A program made the translations under genes and the position numbers. This document shows, in pieces, positions 6,096 to 12,464 of a stretch of 12,464 bases of DNA (position 1 is its first letter; the number at the start of each line of letters is the position of its first letter). A model generated the notes under the pieces. That model was given only the letters and a program-made list of their open reading frames with translations, searched no databases and was not told the DNA's origin. The DNA is from Dehalococcoidales bacterium (GTDB lineage Bacteria; Chloroflexota; Dehalococcoidia; Dehalococcoidales; RBG-16-60-22), in assembly GCA_030615475.1 (NCBI GenBank), contig JAUWZF010000010.1, forward strand, positions 1 through 12,464, read 5' to 3'.

Positions 6096-8183
6096 GTGGC
6101 CAGGGTTTTCCCACTGGAGGACATCCGTAATATAGGCATTATTGCCCACATCGATGCCGGTAAGACCACCGTCACCGAGAGGATACTCTATTATACCGGG
6201 CGGACCTATAAAATCGGCGAGGTGCACGAAGGCACCGCGGTCATGGACTGGATGGAGCAGGAAAGGGAACGCGGCATCACCATCACGGCGGCGGCGACCA
6301 CCTGTTACTGGCGCGAGCACCGCATCAATATCATCGACACGCCGGGGCACGTGGACTTTACCGCCGAGGTTGAACGCAGCCTCAGGGTGCTTGACGGCGG
6401 GGTGGTGGTTTTTGACGCCGTGGCCGGTGTCGAAGCGCAGTCGGAGACGGTCTGGCGACAGGCCAACAGATATAAGGTGCCCAGAATCTGCTTTATCAAC
6501 AAGATGGACCGCATCGGCGCCAATTTCAACCGGACGCTTTCCATGATTGAGACGCAGCTCGGGGCGACGCCTCTACCGATACATCTTCCCCTGAGTGCCG
6601 AGGACTCTTTCCGGTACGTTATTGACCTTGTCGATAACAAGGCCTGGCGCTTTACGAACGACCCCGATTCCGGGCCGGAAGAGATACCCGTTCCGGACTC
6701 GGAAAAAGGCAGGATTGCCGAACACCGTCAGGCGCTGATAGCCAAACTGGCCGAACATGACGATACAATAATGATAGCCTACATTGAGGGCGACGAAGTT
6801 GAGCCCGCTGAATTAAAGCAAGCTCTGAGACGGGTAACCCTGAATAATAAAGGAGTGCCCGTTATTTGCGGCAGCGCCCTGAAGAACATGGGCATTCAGC
6901 CTCTCCTCGATGCCATCATCGACTACCTCCCCTCCCCCCTGGAAGTACCGCCGGTCGACGGCGTGGAAACCAGGACCGGTAAGAAGACCACCCGCGAGGC
7001 CAGCGACGACGCCCCGTTTTCCGCACTGGCGTTTAAAGTCGTCACCGACCCGTTTGTAGGCCGTCTGGTCTATTTCAGGGTCTATTCGGGTAAGGTTAAA
7101 GTGGGGGCGCAGGTCTTCAACCCCACCGGGGGACGGTCGGAACGCATCGGCCGTCTTTTGTTGATGCACGCCAACCACCGTGAGGACGTCGACGTGGCCG
7201 ATGCCGGGGCGATTGTCGCCACGCTGGGACTGAAAAACACCTTCACCGGCGATACCCTCTGCGATTCCTCCAAAGCGATACTCCTGGAGTCGATTAAATT
7301 CCCCGAGCCGGTGATATCCGTCGCCATTGAGCCCAAGACCAGGGCCGACCAGGACAAGATGGGTGATTCCCTGCAGAAGCTGACCGAAGAGGACCCCACT
7401 TTCAAGGTGGCCTACAACGAGGAAACCGGGCAGACCATTGTCTCGGGCATGGGCGAACTTCACCTGGAAGTAATCGTCAGCCGCCTCATCAGCGAATTCA
7501 GGGTGGGCGTAAAAGTAGGCCGACCGCGCGTCGCCTATAAAGAGTCGATTACCGTACCGGTAAAGATAGAGGGCAAGTTCGTCCGGCAGAGCGGCGGCCG
7601 CGGCCAGTACGGTCATGTCAACATCGAGCTTGAGCCCCTGGAACGCGGTAAGGGCTTTGAGTTCGTCGATGCCGTAAAAGGCGGCACCATACCCAGGCAG
7701 TACATTCCGCCGGTCCGGAGCGGCATTAAAGAAGCCATGGAGACCGGCGTTCTGGCCGGCTATCCGGTGGTCGATGTCAAGGCCACTCTTTACGACGGCA
7801 GCTATCACGAGGTTGACTCCTCGGAACTGGCCTTTAAAATGGCCGGCTCGATAGCGCTGAGAGACGGCGTCAAGAAAGGCAAACCTATCCTTCTTGAACC
7901 CATTATGAATCTGGAAGTCGTAGCGCCGGAGCAATTCCTCGGCGATATCATCGGCGACCTCAACTCCAAGAGGGGTCACATCGGCAAGGTCGATACGCAG
8001 GGTGAAATGTATATTATCCACTGCATGATACCCATGGCCGAATCTTTCGGCTATGCCACCAGGCTGCGGTCACTGACCCAGGGCCGGGCGACGCACTCCC
8101 TGGAATTCGGTAGCTACGAGCAAGTACCGTCAGAACTAAAAGACGAGATTGTCGAAAAAGCGGTAGGCAGGAAATATGGCTAA
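6096..8183 (+). CDS. fusA: Translation elongation factor G
   Basis: EF-G is the GTPase that drives translocation and, with RRF, ribosome recycling. From the GTG at 6096 the product has 695 residues, the usual size. The G domain shows the P-loop AHIDAGKTT (17-25), the switch I element [10 protein letters not shown] (57-66), switch [10 protein letters not shown] with catalytic H85, and NKMDR (135-139); G5 appears as CGSALKNMG. Domain II ([13 protein letters not shown]), domain III (LEESIK-like region through [10 protein letters not shown]), domain IV ([24 protein letters not shown]) and domain V ([30 protein letters not shown]) follow in order. An in-frame ATG at 6027, overlapping the rpsG stop by 7 nt, would add 23 residues from an AT-rich stretch; I judge it less likely. 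The 3' end overlaps rpsJ by 8 nt, and no tuf gene follows. Confidence 0.97.
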   Translation: MARVFPLEDIRNIGIIAHIDAGKTTVTERILYYTGRTYKIGEVHEGTAVMDWMEQERERGITITAAATTCYWREHRINIIDTPGHVDFTAEVERSLRVLDGGVVVFDAVAGVEAQSETVWRQANRYKVPRICFINKMDRIGANFNRTLSMIETQLGATPLPIHLPLSAEDSFRYVIDLVDNKAWRFTNDPDSGPEEIPVPDSEKGRIAEHRQALIAKLAEHDDTIMIAYIEGDEVEPAELKQALRRVTLNNKGVPVICGSALKNMGIQPLLDAIIDYLPSPLEVPPVDGVETRTGKKTTREASDDAPFSALAFKVVTDPFVGRLVYFRVYSGKVKVGAQVFNPTGGRSERIGRLLLMHANHREDVDVADAGAIVATLGLKNTFTGDTLCDSSKAILLESIKFPEPVISVAIEPKTRADQDKMGDSLQKLTEEDPTFKVAYNEETGQTIVSGMGELHLEVIVSRLISEFRVGVKVGRPRVAYKESITVPVKIEGKFVRQSGGRGQYGHVNIELEPLERGKGFEFVDAVKGGTIPRQYIPPVRSGIKEAMETGVLAGYPVVDVKATLYDGSYHEVDSSELAFKMAGSIALRDGVKKGKPILLEPIMNLEVVAPEQFLGDIIGDLNSKRGHIGKVDTQGEMYIIHCMIPMAESFGYATRLRSLTQGRATHSLEFGSYEQVPSELKDEIVEKAVGRKYG

Positions 8184-8484
8184 ACAGAAAATCCGTATCA
8201 AACTAAAGGGATTCGACCACCGGGTGGTAGACCAGTCAGCACGGCAGATTCTGGAGGCGGTGGAAAGCACCGGGGCCGTAGCCGTCGGGCCGGTACCGTT
8301 GCCGACTCGCATCCAGAAATTCAGCGTTATCCGCTCTCCTTTTATCGATAAGGACTCGCAGGAGCAGTTTGAAATTCGCACCCACAAACGCCTCATCGAT
8401 ATTATCGAGACGACTTCCAAGACGATTGATGCCCTGACCAAGCTGAACCTGCCCTCGGGAGTGGAAATAGATATCAAGCTGTAA
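8176..8484 (+). CDS. rpsJ: 30S ribosomal protein S10
   Basis: S10 is a 30S head protein and, as NusE, a partner of NusB/NusG in antitermination. The 102-residue product matches the family throughout: [20 protein letters not shown] near the start, [20 protein letters not shown] at 38-57, [14 protein letters not shown] at 63-76 and [11 protein letters not shown] at the end. The ATG overlaps the final codons of fusA by 8 nt, so S10 is probably translationally coupled to EF-G. In many genomes rpsJ opens a separate S10 operon; here there is no room for its own promoter or leader. Confidence 0.98.
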   Translation: MAKQKIRIKLKGFDHRVVDQSARQILEAVESTGAVAVGPVPLPTRIQKFSVIRSPFIDKDSQEQFEIRTHKRLIDIIETTSKTIDALTKLNLPSGVEIDIKL

Positions 8485-8506
8485 GAACCCTTAAACTGGT
8501 GAAATT

Positions 8507-9139
8507 ATGACTGAAGGAATTATAGGCAAGAAGCTGGGCATGACCCAGGTATTCGGTGAAGGCGGCAGAGCCGAGGCGGTAACCGCCATCGAGGCCGGCC
8601 CCTGCACGGTGATGCAGGTAAAAACCGCGGATAAAGAAGGTTACAGTGCCGCTAAGCTCGGCTTCGGTGAAGTAAAAAAGGCGAAGTCCGGCAAGCGCGG
8701 TAAAGCCAAGGAGAAAGAAACGACGAAATTCAAGTATTTGCGTGAATTTAAACTTGACGAGAGCCAGCCGGTTGAGGCCGGCCAGACGATTGATGTCAGC
8801 CTGTTTAAAGCGGGAGACATGGTGGATATTACCGGCACGTCCAAGGGCAAGGGTTTTGCCGGCGTGGTAAAACGCTATCACTTTAGAGGCGGCCCCAAGA
8901 CGCATGGCCAGTCCGACCGTCACCGCGCCCCCGGCTCAATTGGCTCCGCCACCACGCCCGGTCGTGTCCTAAAAGGAAAGCACATGCCCGGGCACATGGG
9001 GAACCAGCGGGTAACCGCCAGCAACCTCGAAGTGCTGGAGGCAGACCCGGCCCGCAACCTGTTACTGGTTAAGGGAGCCGTGCCCGGGGCGGTAAACGGC
9101 TTGTTACTGATACGAAAGTCCAGGAGGGGGAAGAAGTAA
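8507..9139 (+). CDS. rplC: 50S ribosomal protein L3
   Basis: L3 binds 23S rRNA near the 3' end, and its loop approaches the peptidyl-transferase centre. The 210-residue product starts GIIGKKLGMTQVF and carries the signature GKGFAGVVKRYHFRGGPKTH (114-133), the loop HRAPGSIGSATTPGRVLKG and GNQRVTASNLEVL. A Lys-rich segment at about 57-76 is a variable insertion. E. coli L3 has a glutamine methylated by PrmB in AGQMGN, whereas this protein has H163 in PGHMGN, so that modification is not expected. A GGTGA element 4 nt before the ATG is a weak ribosome-binding site. Near the stop, AGGAGGGGG provides the signal for rplD. Confidence 0.97.
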   Translation: MTEGIIGKKLGMTQVFGEGGRAEAVTAIEAGPCTVMQVKTADKEGYSAAKLGFGEVKKAKSGKRGKAKEKETTKFKYLREFKLDESQPVEAGQTIDVSLFKAGDMVDITGTSKGKGFAGVVKRYHFRGGPKTHGQSDRHRAPGSIGSATTPGRVLKGKHMPGHMGNQRVTASNLEVLEADPARNLLLVKGAVPGAVNGLLLIRKSRRGKK

Positions 9140-9140
9140 G

Positions 9141-9854
9141 GTGCAGGTCCCGGTTTATAACCTTTCCGGAGAGGAAGTCCGGCAGATTGAAGTGAGCGAC
9201 GCGGTCTTTGCCGTGCCGTTTAACGAAGCCGTGGTGCACCAGGTAATGGTGGGACTGCAGGCTAACGCCCGGCAGGGAACATCGTCAACCAAGACCAGGG
9301 CTAACGTTCACGGCAGTACCCGCAAGCTGTACCGCCAGAAGGGTACCGGTTACGCCCGCGCCGGCAGCAGAAAATCGCCGCTGCGCCGCGGCGGCGGTGT
9401 TACCTTCGGGCCGCACCCGAGGGACTTCCGCCAGGATATACCCCGTAAAATGCGCCGCCTGGCCCTGAAATGCGTCCTTTCCGCCAAGGTCGGCGACGGC
9501 GAGTTAAAAGTCCTGGACGGATTTGATTTTACCGAGCCCAAGACCAGGAAAATGGCCGAAGCTCTGGCGGCCCTTGGAATAGAATCTTCGGCTCTCATCG
9601 TTACCCAAGAACCGGAGGAAAATGTTATAAAGTCGGCCCGCAATTTACCGGAAATCAAGACAATACCGGCCAATGTGCTTAATACATTAGACATTCTTTC
9701 CTATAAGACGCTGCTGATGACCGAGGCTGCGGTACGCATCGCGGAAAAATTATGGGGTAACGGATTAACACAAGGGGGAGATAATGCATCTGTACGAGGT
9801 GCTGCGCCGTCCGCTGATAACCGAAAAAAACGCCGGACTCCAGGCGCAAAGTAA
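9141..9854 (+). CDS. rplD: 50S ribosomal protein L4 with an added basic C-terminal tail
   Basis: L4 is an early assembly protein lining the exit tunnel; in gammaproteobacteria it represses the S10 operon. The product (237 residues) starts at GTG 9141, 10 nt after AGGAGGGGG at 9122-9130. It shows the tunnel loop STRKLYRQKGTGYARAGSRK (59-78), SPLRRGGGVTFGPHPRDF, and the C-terminal LNTLDILSYKTLLMTEAAV. The family usually ends near residue 205-210. Here the frame stays open for about 30 more residues, ending in ADNRKKRRTPGAK. The last 71 nt overlap rplW in a different frame. The tail is probably read through from the rplW start region; whether it folds or matters is unknown. Confidence 0.96.
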   Translation: MQVPVYNLSGEEVRQIEVSDAVFAVPFNEAVVHQVMVGLQANARQGTSSTKTRANVHGSTRKLYRQKGTGYARAGSRKSPLRRGGGVTFGPHPRDFRQDIPRKMRRLALKCVLSAKVGDGELKVLDGFDFTEPKTRKMAEALAALGIESSALIVTQEPEENVIKSARNLPEIKTIPANVLNTLDILSYKTLLMTEAAVRIAEKLWGNGLTQGGDNASVRGAAPSADNRKKRRTPGAK

Positions 9855-10068
9855 ATATGTCTTTGAGATAGCCGCCGGGGCTAACAAGCCGATGGTAAAA
9901 GAGGCTGTGGAAAAGGCATTTAAGGTAAAGGTAACCGGAGTTAACATGATCACCATGCCGGGAAAGACACGCCGGGTGGGGCGGCGGCAGGTGCAGACAC
10001 GCCCCTGGAAAAAAGCGATTGTCACCCTCCAGCCGGGGGAGAATATAGAATTCTTTGAAGGCGTTTAG
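9784..10068 (+). CDS. rplW: 50S ribosomal protein L23
   Basis: L23 sits at the tunnel exit and docks trigger factor and SRP. The 94-residue product begins MHLYEVLRRPLITEKNAGLQ and continues through YVFEIAAGANKPMVKEAVEK, VKVTGVNMITMPGKTRRVGR and the closing KKAIVTLQPGENIEFFEGV, all typical of the bacterial family. The start is well supported by AGGGGGAGAT immediately before the ATG and by homology from residue 1, so the 71-nt overlap with the end of rplD is real and not a start-site artefact. It is followed after 18 nt by rplB. Confidence 0.97.
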   Translation: MHLYEVLRRPLITEKNAGLQAQSKYVFEIAAGANKPMVKEAVEKAFKVKVTGVNMITMPGKTRRVGRRQVQTRPWKKAIVTLQPGENIEFFEGV

Positions 10069-10086
10069 AATGAAAGGGGAAGCTGA

Positions 10087-10914
10087 GTGGCACTAAAGAT
10101 ATATCGTCCGACCTCCCCGGGCCGACGGGGCATGAGCGGCTATACCTTCGACGAGATAACCAAGAGCAAGCCGGAGAAATCGCTGCTTCTGCCCTTAAAG
10201 AAGCGGGCGGGCCGCAACAACCGCGGTAAGATAACCGTCCGTCATCGGGGCGGCGGGGAGAAACGTCGACTACGCATTATTGATTTTAAACGGGATAAAA
10301 TAGATATTCCCGGCCGCGTGGCCGCTATTGAATACGACCCCAATCGCTCGGCGCGTATCGCCCTTATCTTCTATGTCGACGGCGAAAAACGCTATATACT
10401 GGCCCCGGTAGGATTAAACGTGGATGACATGATAATGTCCGGCAACAATGCCGAAATAAAACCGGGGAACACCCTGCCGATGAAGCAGATGCCATCGGGC
10501 ACGGAGATACATAATATCGAGATGGCGCCGGGCAAAGGCGGACAGATGGTACGCAGCGCCGGGGCATCGGCGCAACTGATGGCCAAGGAGGGCAATTACG
10601 TCCTGGTTCGCCTGCCGTCCGGCGAGCTACGCCGCGTCCGCAGCGAATGCATGGCGACCATCGGCCAGATAGGGAATATCGAACACCAGAATATCAGCCT
10701 GGGTAAGGCAGGTCGCAAGCGACATCTGGGGTGGCGGCCTACGGTAAGAGGCTCCGCCATGTCCCCGCGCGACCATCCTCACGGCGGCGGCGAGGGCCGT
10801 TCACCGATTGGTATGCCCGGGCCGAAGACACCCTGGGGCAAACCGGCCCTGGGCTATAAAACGCGCAAGCCGAAGGCTTCCGACCGGATGATTGTTAAAC
10901 GCAGAGGGAAATAG
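10087..10914 (+). CDS. rplB: 50S ribosomal protein L2
   Basis: L2 is a primary 23S rRNA-binding protein needed for subunit association and peptidyl-transferase assembly. The 275-residue product has normal length and starts at GTG 10087 with AAAGGGGAAG upstream. It contains [35 protein letters not shown] (43-61), [41 protein letters not shown] central region (149-169) and the signature [18 protein letters not shown], with H230 and H232; the first corresponds to the functionally important E. coli H229. The C-terminus [18 protein letters not shown] is typical. No GTG-to-ATG alternative gives a better N-terminus. It is 17 nt from rpsS. Confidence 0.98.
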   Translation: MALKIYRPTSPGRRGMSGYTFDEITKSKPEKSLLLPLKKRAGRNNRGKITVRHRGGGEKRRLRIIDFKRDKIDIPGRVAAIEYDPNRSARIALIFYVDGEKRYILAPVGLNVDDMIMSGNNAEIKPGNTLPMKQMPSGTEIHNIEMAPGKGGQMVRSAGASAQLMAKEGNYVLVRLPSGELRRVRSECMATIGQIGNIEHQNISLGKAGRKRHLGWRPTVRGSAMSPRDHPHGGGEGRSPIGMPGPKTPWGKPALGYKTRKPKASDRMIVKRRGK

Positions 10915-10931
10915 GCGGATAGAGAGGTAAT

Positions 10932-11222
10932 ATGTCAAGGTCAACGAAAAAAGGACCGGCAATTGATGTAAAGCTGGGAAAGAAAGTAGATGCCGCGATA
11001 CGATCGGGCAAGAAAACGGTGATAAAAACCTGGGCCCGGTCATCAACTATTCTGCCGCAGATGGTAGGCCTTACCATCGGCGTCCACGATGGCCGGAGAC
11101 ACGTGCCCATCTATGTCAACGAGAATATGGTCGGTCATAAACTGGGTGAGTTCGCCAACACGCGTACCTTCAGAGGGCACGTCGCCAGGTCGGATAAGGT
11201 TACCCAGGTGAGAAGGAGATAA
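10932..11222 (+). CDS. rpsS: 30S ribosomal protein S19
   Basis: S19 sits in the 30S head with S13, near the A-site tRNA. The 96-residue product reads [20 protein letters not shown], then [40 protein letters not shown] and [19 protein letters not shown], all standard S19 segments. A GAGAGGT ribosome-binding site precedes the ATG. A 36-nt gap to rplV contains an imperfect tandem duplication of the next translation-initiation region. Confidence 0.98.
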   Translation: MSRSTKKGPAIDVKLGKKVDAAIRSGKKTVIKTWARSSTILPQMVGLTIGVHDGRRHVPIYVNENMVGHKLGEFANTRTFRGHVARSDKVTQVRRR

Positions 11223-11238
11223 TAATTAAAGAGTTACC

Positions 11239-11261
11239 TGAGATAGGTGTGAGATAAGGTG
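11239..11261 (+). repeat. Imperfect tandem duplication at the rplV start
   Basis: TGAGATAGGTG (11239-11249) is followed directly by TGAGATAAGGTG (11250-11261), differing by one extra A. The second copy ends in the GTG used to start rplV. The first copy also contains a GTG, but in a different frame, so it would not add residues to L22. Confidence 0.6.
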
Positions 11262-11597
11262 GAAGTTAGAGCCACAGCTAAAAACACAGGAATACCAGCC
11301 AGCAAGGTACGTCCGCTGGTGGATATGGTGCGGGGTAAAAGAGTTGACGAAGCGCTGACATTGCTCCGGTTTACGCCGACACCTAAAGCGAAGGTTGTCG
11401 CCAAGGTGGTGCAGTCGGCGGCGGCGAATGCCGAGAATAATTTCCAGATAGACCCCGCCGACTTGAAAGTTGTCAGCATCTATGTGGATGAAGCGCGCAG
11501 TATGCGCCGGTTCCGGCCGCGGTCGAGGGGTCGGGTAAGCCCTATCCGGAAGCGTTCCAGCCACATTACGGTCATTGTTGCTGAGCAGGAGGGTTAA
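11259..11597 (+). CDS. rplV: 50S ribosomal protein L22
   Basis: L22 contacts all 23S rRNA domains, and its hairpin lines the exit tunnel at the macrolide constriction. The 112-residue product from GTG 11259 reads MEVRATAKNTGIPASKVRPL, VDMVRGKRVDEALTLLRFTP, NAENNFQIDPADLKVVSIYV and the tunnel hairpin MRRFRPRSRGRVSPIRKRSS (82-101), with no obvious deletion of the type linked to macrolide resistance. The ribosome-binding site is weak (GAGATAAG nearly touching the GTG). The stop codon is immediately followed by the rpsC start, and AGGAGGG at the 3' end of rplV serves rpsC. Confidence 0.96.
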   Translation: MEVRATAKNTGIPASKVRPLVDMVRGKRVDEALTLLRFTPTPKAKVVAKVVQSAAANAENNFQIDPADLKVVSIYVDEARSMRRFRPRSRGRVSPIRKRSSHITVIVAEQEG

Positions 11598-12464
11598 TTG
11601 GGTCATAAAGTTCACCCGTTAGGTTTCAGACTGGGGTTCATTAAAGACTGGCAGTCAAAGTGGTATAGTGACACGCACTATGCCGAGTTCGTCCTGGAAG
11701 ACAACAAGCTCCGGGAGGAAATTAAGTCCAAATATCCCGAAGCCGCTATCTCCCTGATAGAGATTGACCGCCAGGCCAAGGATGTGACCATTAGTCTATA
11801 TACTGCCCGACCCGGCATCGTCATCGGAAGAGGCGGACAGCGGGTCGATGAAATGAGGCAGCACCTCGAAAAACTAGTCGGGAAGAGAATCCGGTTAAAT
11901 ATCCAGGAGGTACGCCAGCCGGAACTGGATGCTTACCTGGTGGCCAAGTCGGTAGCCGAGCAGATTGAACGCCGCGTAGCCTACCGGCGGGCCGTGAAAC
12001 AGGCTATCTTCCGCACCATCCAGGCAGGAGCCAAAGGAATAAAGGTCAGCTGTGCCGGCAGGCTGGGGAACTCCGAGATTGCCCGCCGCCAGACTTCACA
12101 CCAGGGGCAGGTTCCCCTCCATACGTTGCGGGCCGATATTGATTACGGTTTCACCGAGGCGCGTACCACCCTGGGGCGCATCGGCGTGAAGGTCTGGATA
12201 TACAAGGGGCAGATACTGCCCGAACTCAAGGTAGTGGAGGTCGAAGAAGAACCGGCCGAGATGGCGGCTGAGGAGGCTCCCGCTGCCGAGCCGGAAGAAA
12301 AATTGACCGAAGTGGCCGCCGAAGCAGCCCCCGCTGAAAAGCCGGAAGAAAAACCGGCCGAGGCGGTAGTTGAGGAAGCCCCCGCTGAAAAACCGAAAGA
12401 AAAACCGGCCAAGGCGGTAGTTAAGGAAGCCTCCGCTGAAAAACCGAAAGAAAAACCGGCCAAG
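11598..12464 (+). CDS. rpsC: 30S ribosomal protein S3 with a repetitive C-terminal tail (3' end outside the window)
   Basis: S3 is a 30S head protein at the mRNA entry channel with helicase activity and a KH domain. It starts at TTG 11598 directly after the rplV stop, with AGGAGGG (11587-11593) 4 nt upstream, and continues for 289 residues to the window edge. The S3 body spans about residues 2-208: GHKVHPLGFRLGFIKDWQSK, the KH GXXG loop IGRGGQRVDEM (77-86), IQEVRQPELDAYLVAKSVA, and C-terminal SCAGRLGNSEIARR and ARTTLGRIGVKVWIYKGQIL. A further 80 or more residues form an Ala/Pro/Glu/Lys tail with a 17-residue repeat. The family normally ends shortly after VWIYKG. The true C-terminus is not seen. 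Confidence 0.96.
   Translation, partial: MGHKVHPLGFRLGFIKDWQSKWYSDTHYAEFVLEDNKLREEIKSKYPEAAISLIEIDRQAKDVTISLYTARPGIVIGRGGQRVDEMRQHLEKLVGKRIRLNIQEVRQPELDAYLVAKSVAEQIERRVAYRRAVKQAIFRTIQAGAKGIKVSCAGRLGNSEIARRQTSHQGQVPLHTLRADIDYGFTEARTTLGRIGVKVWIYKGQILPELKVVEVEEEPAEMAAEEAPAAEPEEKLTEVAAEAAPAEKPEEKPAEAVVEEAPAEKPKEKPAKAVVKEASAEKPKEKPAK
12276..12464 (+). repeat. In-frame 51-bp tandem repeat in rpsC
   Basis: Units begin at 12276, 12327, 12378 and 12429; the last is cut by the window edge. Each encodes 17 residues of the form AxAEKPxEKPAxxVVxE. The last two units differ at 1 of the first 36 bases, indicating recent duplication, while the first unit (APAAEPEEKLTEVAAEA) is diverged. A further partial copy (EVEEEPAEMAAEE) precedes them. 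Glu is progressively replaced by Lys from the first unit to the last, so the tail changes from acidic to basic toward the C-terminus. Confidence 0.9.

Noticed and set aside
6813..8021. 402-codon minus-strand open frame inside fusA
   Set aside because: It is fully antisense to EF-G, whose motifs run continuously through the same bases. No ribosome-binding site or family resemblance is seen.
12143..12463. Minus-strand Ser/Ala/Phe/Gly-rich repetitive protein
   Set aside because: It is the reverse-strand reading of the rpsC tandem repeat. Its repeats mirror the 51-bp DNA period, and S3 in the sense frame explains the region.
1..12464. Mobile element, phage, CRISPR, defence or biosynthetic novelty cluster
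   Set aside because: Every substantial coding region matches a shikimate enzyme or a translation protein. There are no transposase-like frames, spaced repeats, integrase sites, tRNA genes or unexplained operons.

Overview
The window is a compact bacterial housekeeping region with two divergent operons. Positions 1-4824 (minus strand) hold a shikimate-pathway operon. It is transcribed leftward as aroB-aroD-aroE-aroK-aroA-aroC, and aroC runs off the left edge. Positions 5117-12464 (plus strand) hold a merged str/S10 translation operon: rpsL-rpsG-fusA-rpsJ-rplC-rplD-rplW-rplB-rpsS-rplV-rpsC, with rpsC running off the right edge. A 292-bp AT-rich divergent intergenic region (4825-5116) carries the likely promoters of both operons and two strong inverted repeats in the presumed 5' leader of the ribosomal operon.

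The organism is a bacterium with GC-rich, tightly packed genes and frequent GTG/TTG starts. The aro gene order and the general protein character resemble Dehalococcoidia-type Chloroflexota. That placement is from memory and is moderate at best. The S12 insertion fits but is not diagnostic, because Bacillus S12 carries a similar one.

The six aro products cover consecutive pathway steps: AroB (3-dehydroquinate synthase), AroD (type I dehydroquinase), AroE (shikimate dehydrogenase), AroK (shikimate kinase), AroA (EPSP synthase) and AroC (chorismate synthase). Only the entry enzyme, DAHP synthase, is not visible. All five junctions overlap by 11-17 nt, which implies translational coupling. The right-hand operon encodes ribosomal proteins S12, S7, S10, L3, L4, L23, L2, S19, L22 and S3 plus EF-G. 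It lacks the tuf gene that often sits between fusA and rpsJ.

I see no defence system, mobile element, CRISPR array, tRNA or rRNA, and no clearly new multi-gene system. The observations most worth checking are: the paired hairpins in the rpsL leader; a 51-bp in-frame tandem repeat forming a charge-graded Ala/Pro/Glu/Lys tail on S3; an acidic insertion in AroA next to its catalytic C-terminal motif; an alanine in AroA where the glyphosate-contacting glycine normally lies; and a 71-nt rplD/rplW overlap that gives L4 an extra basic tail.
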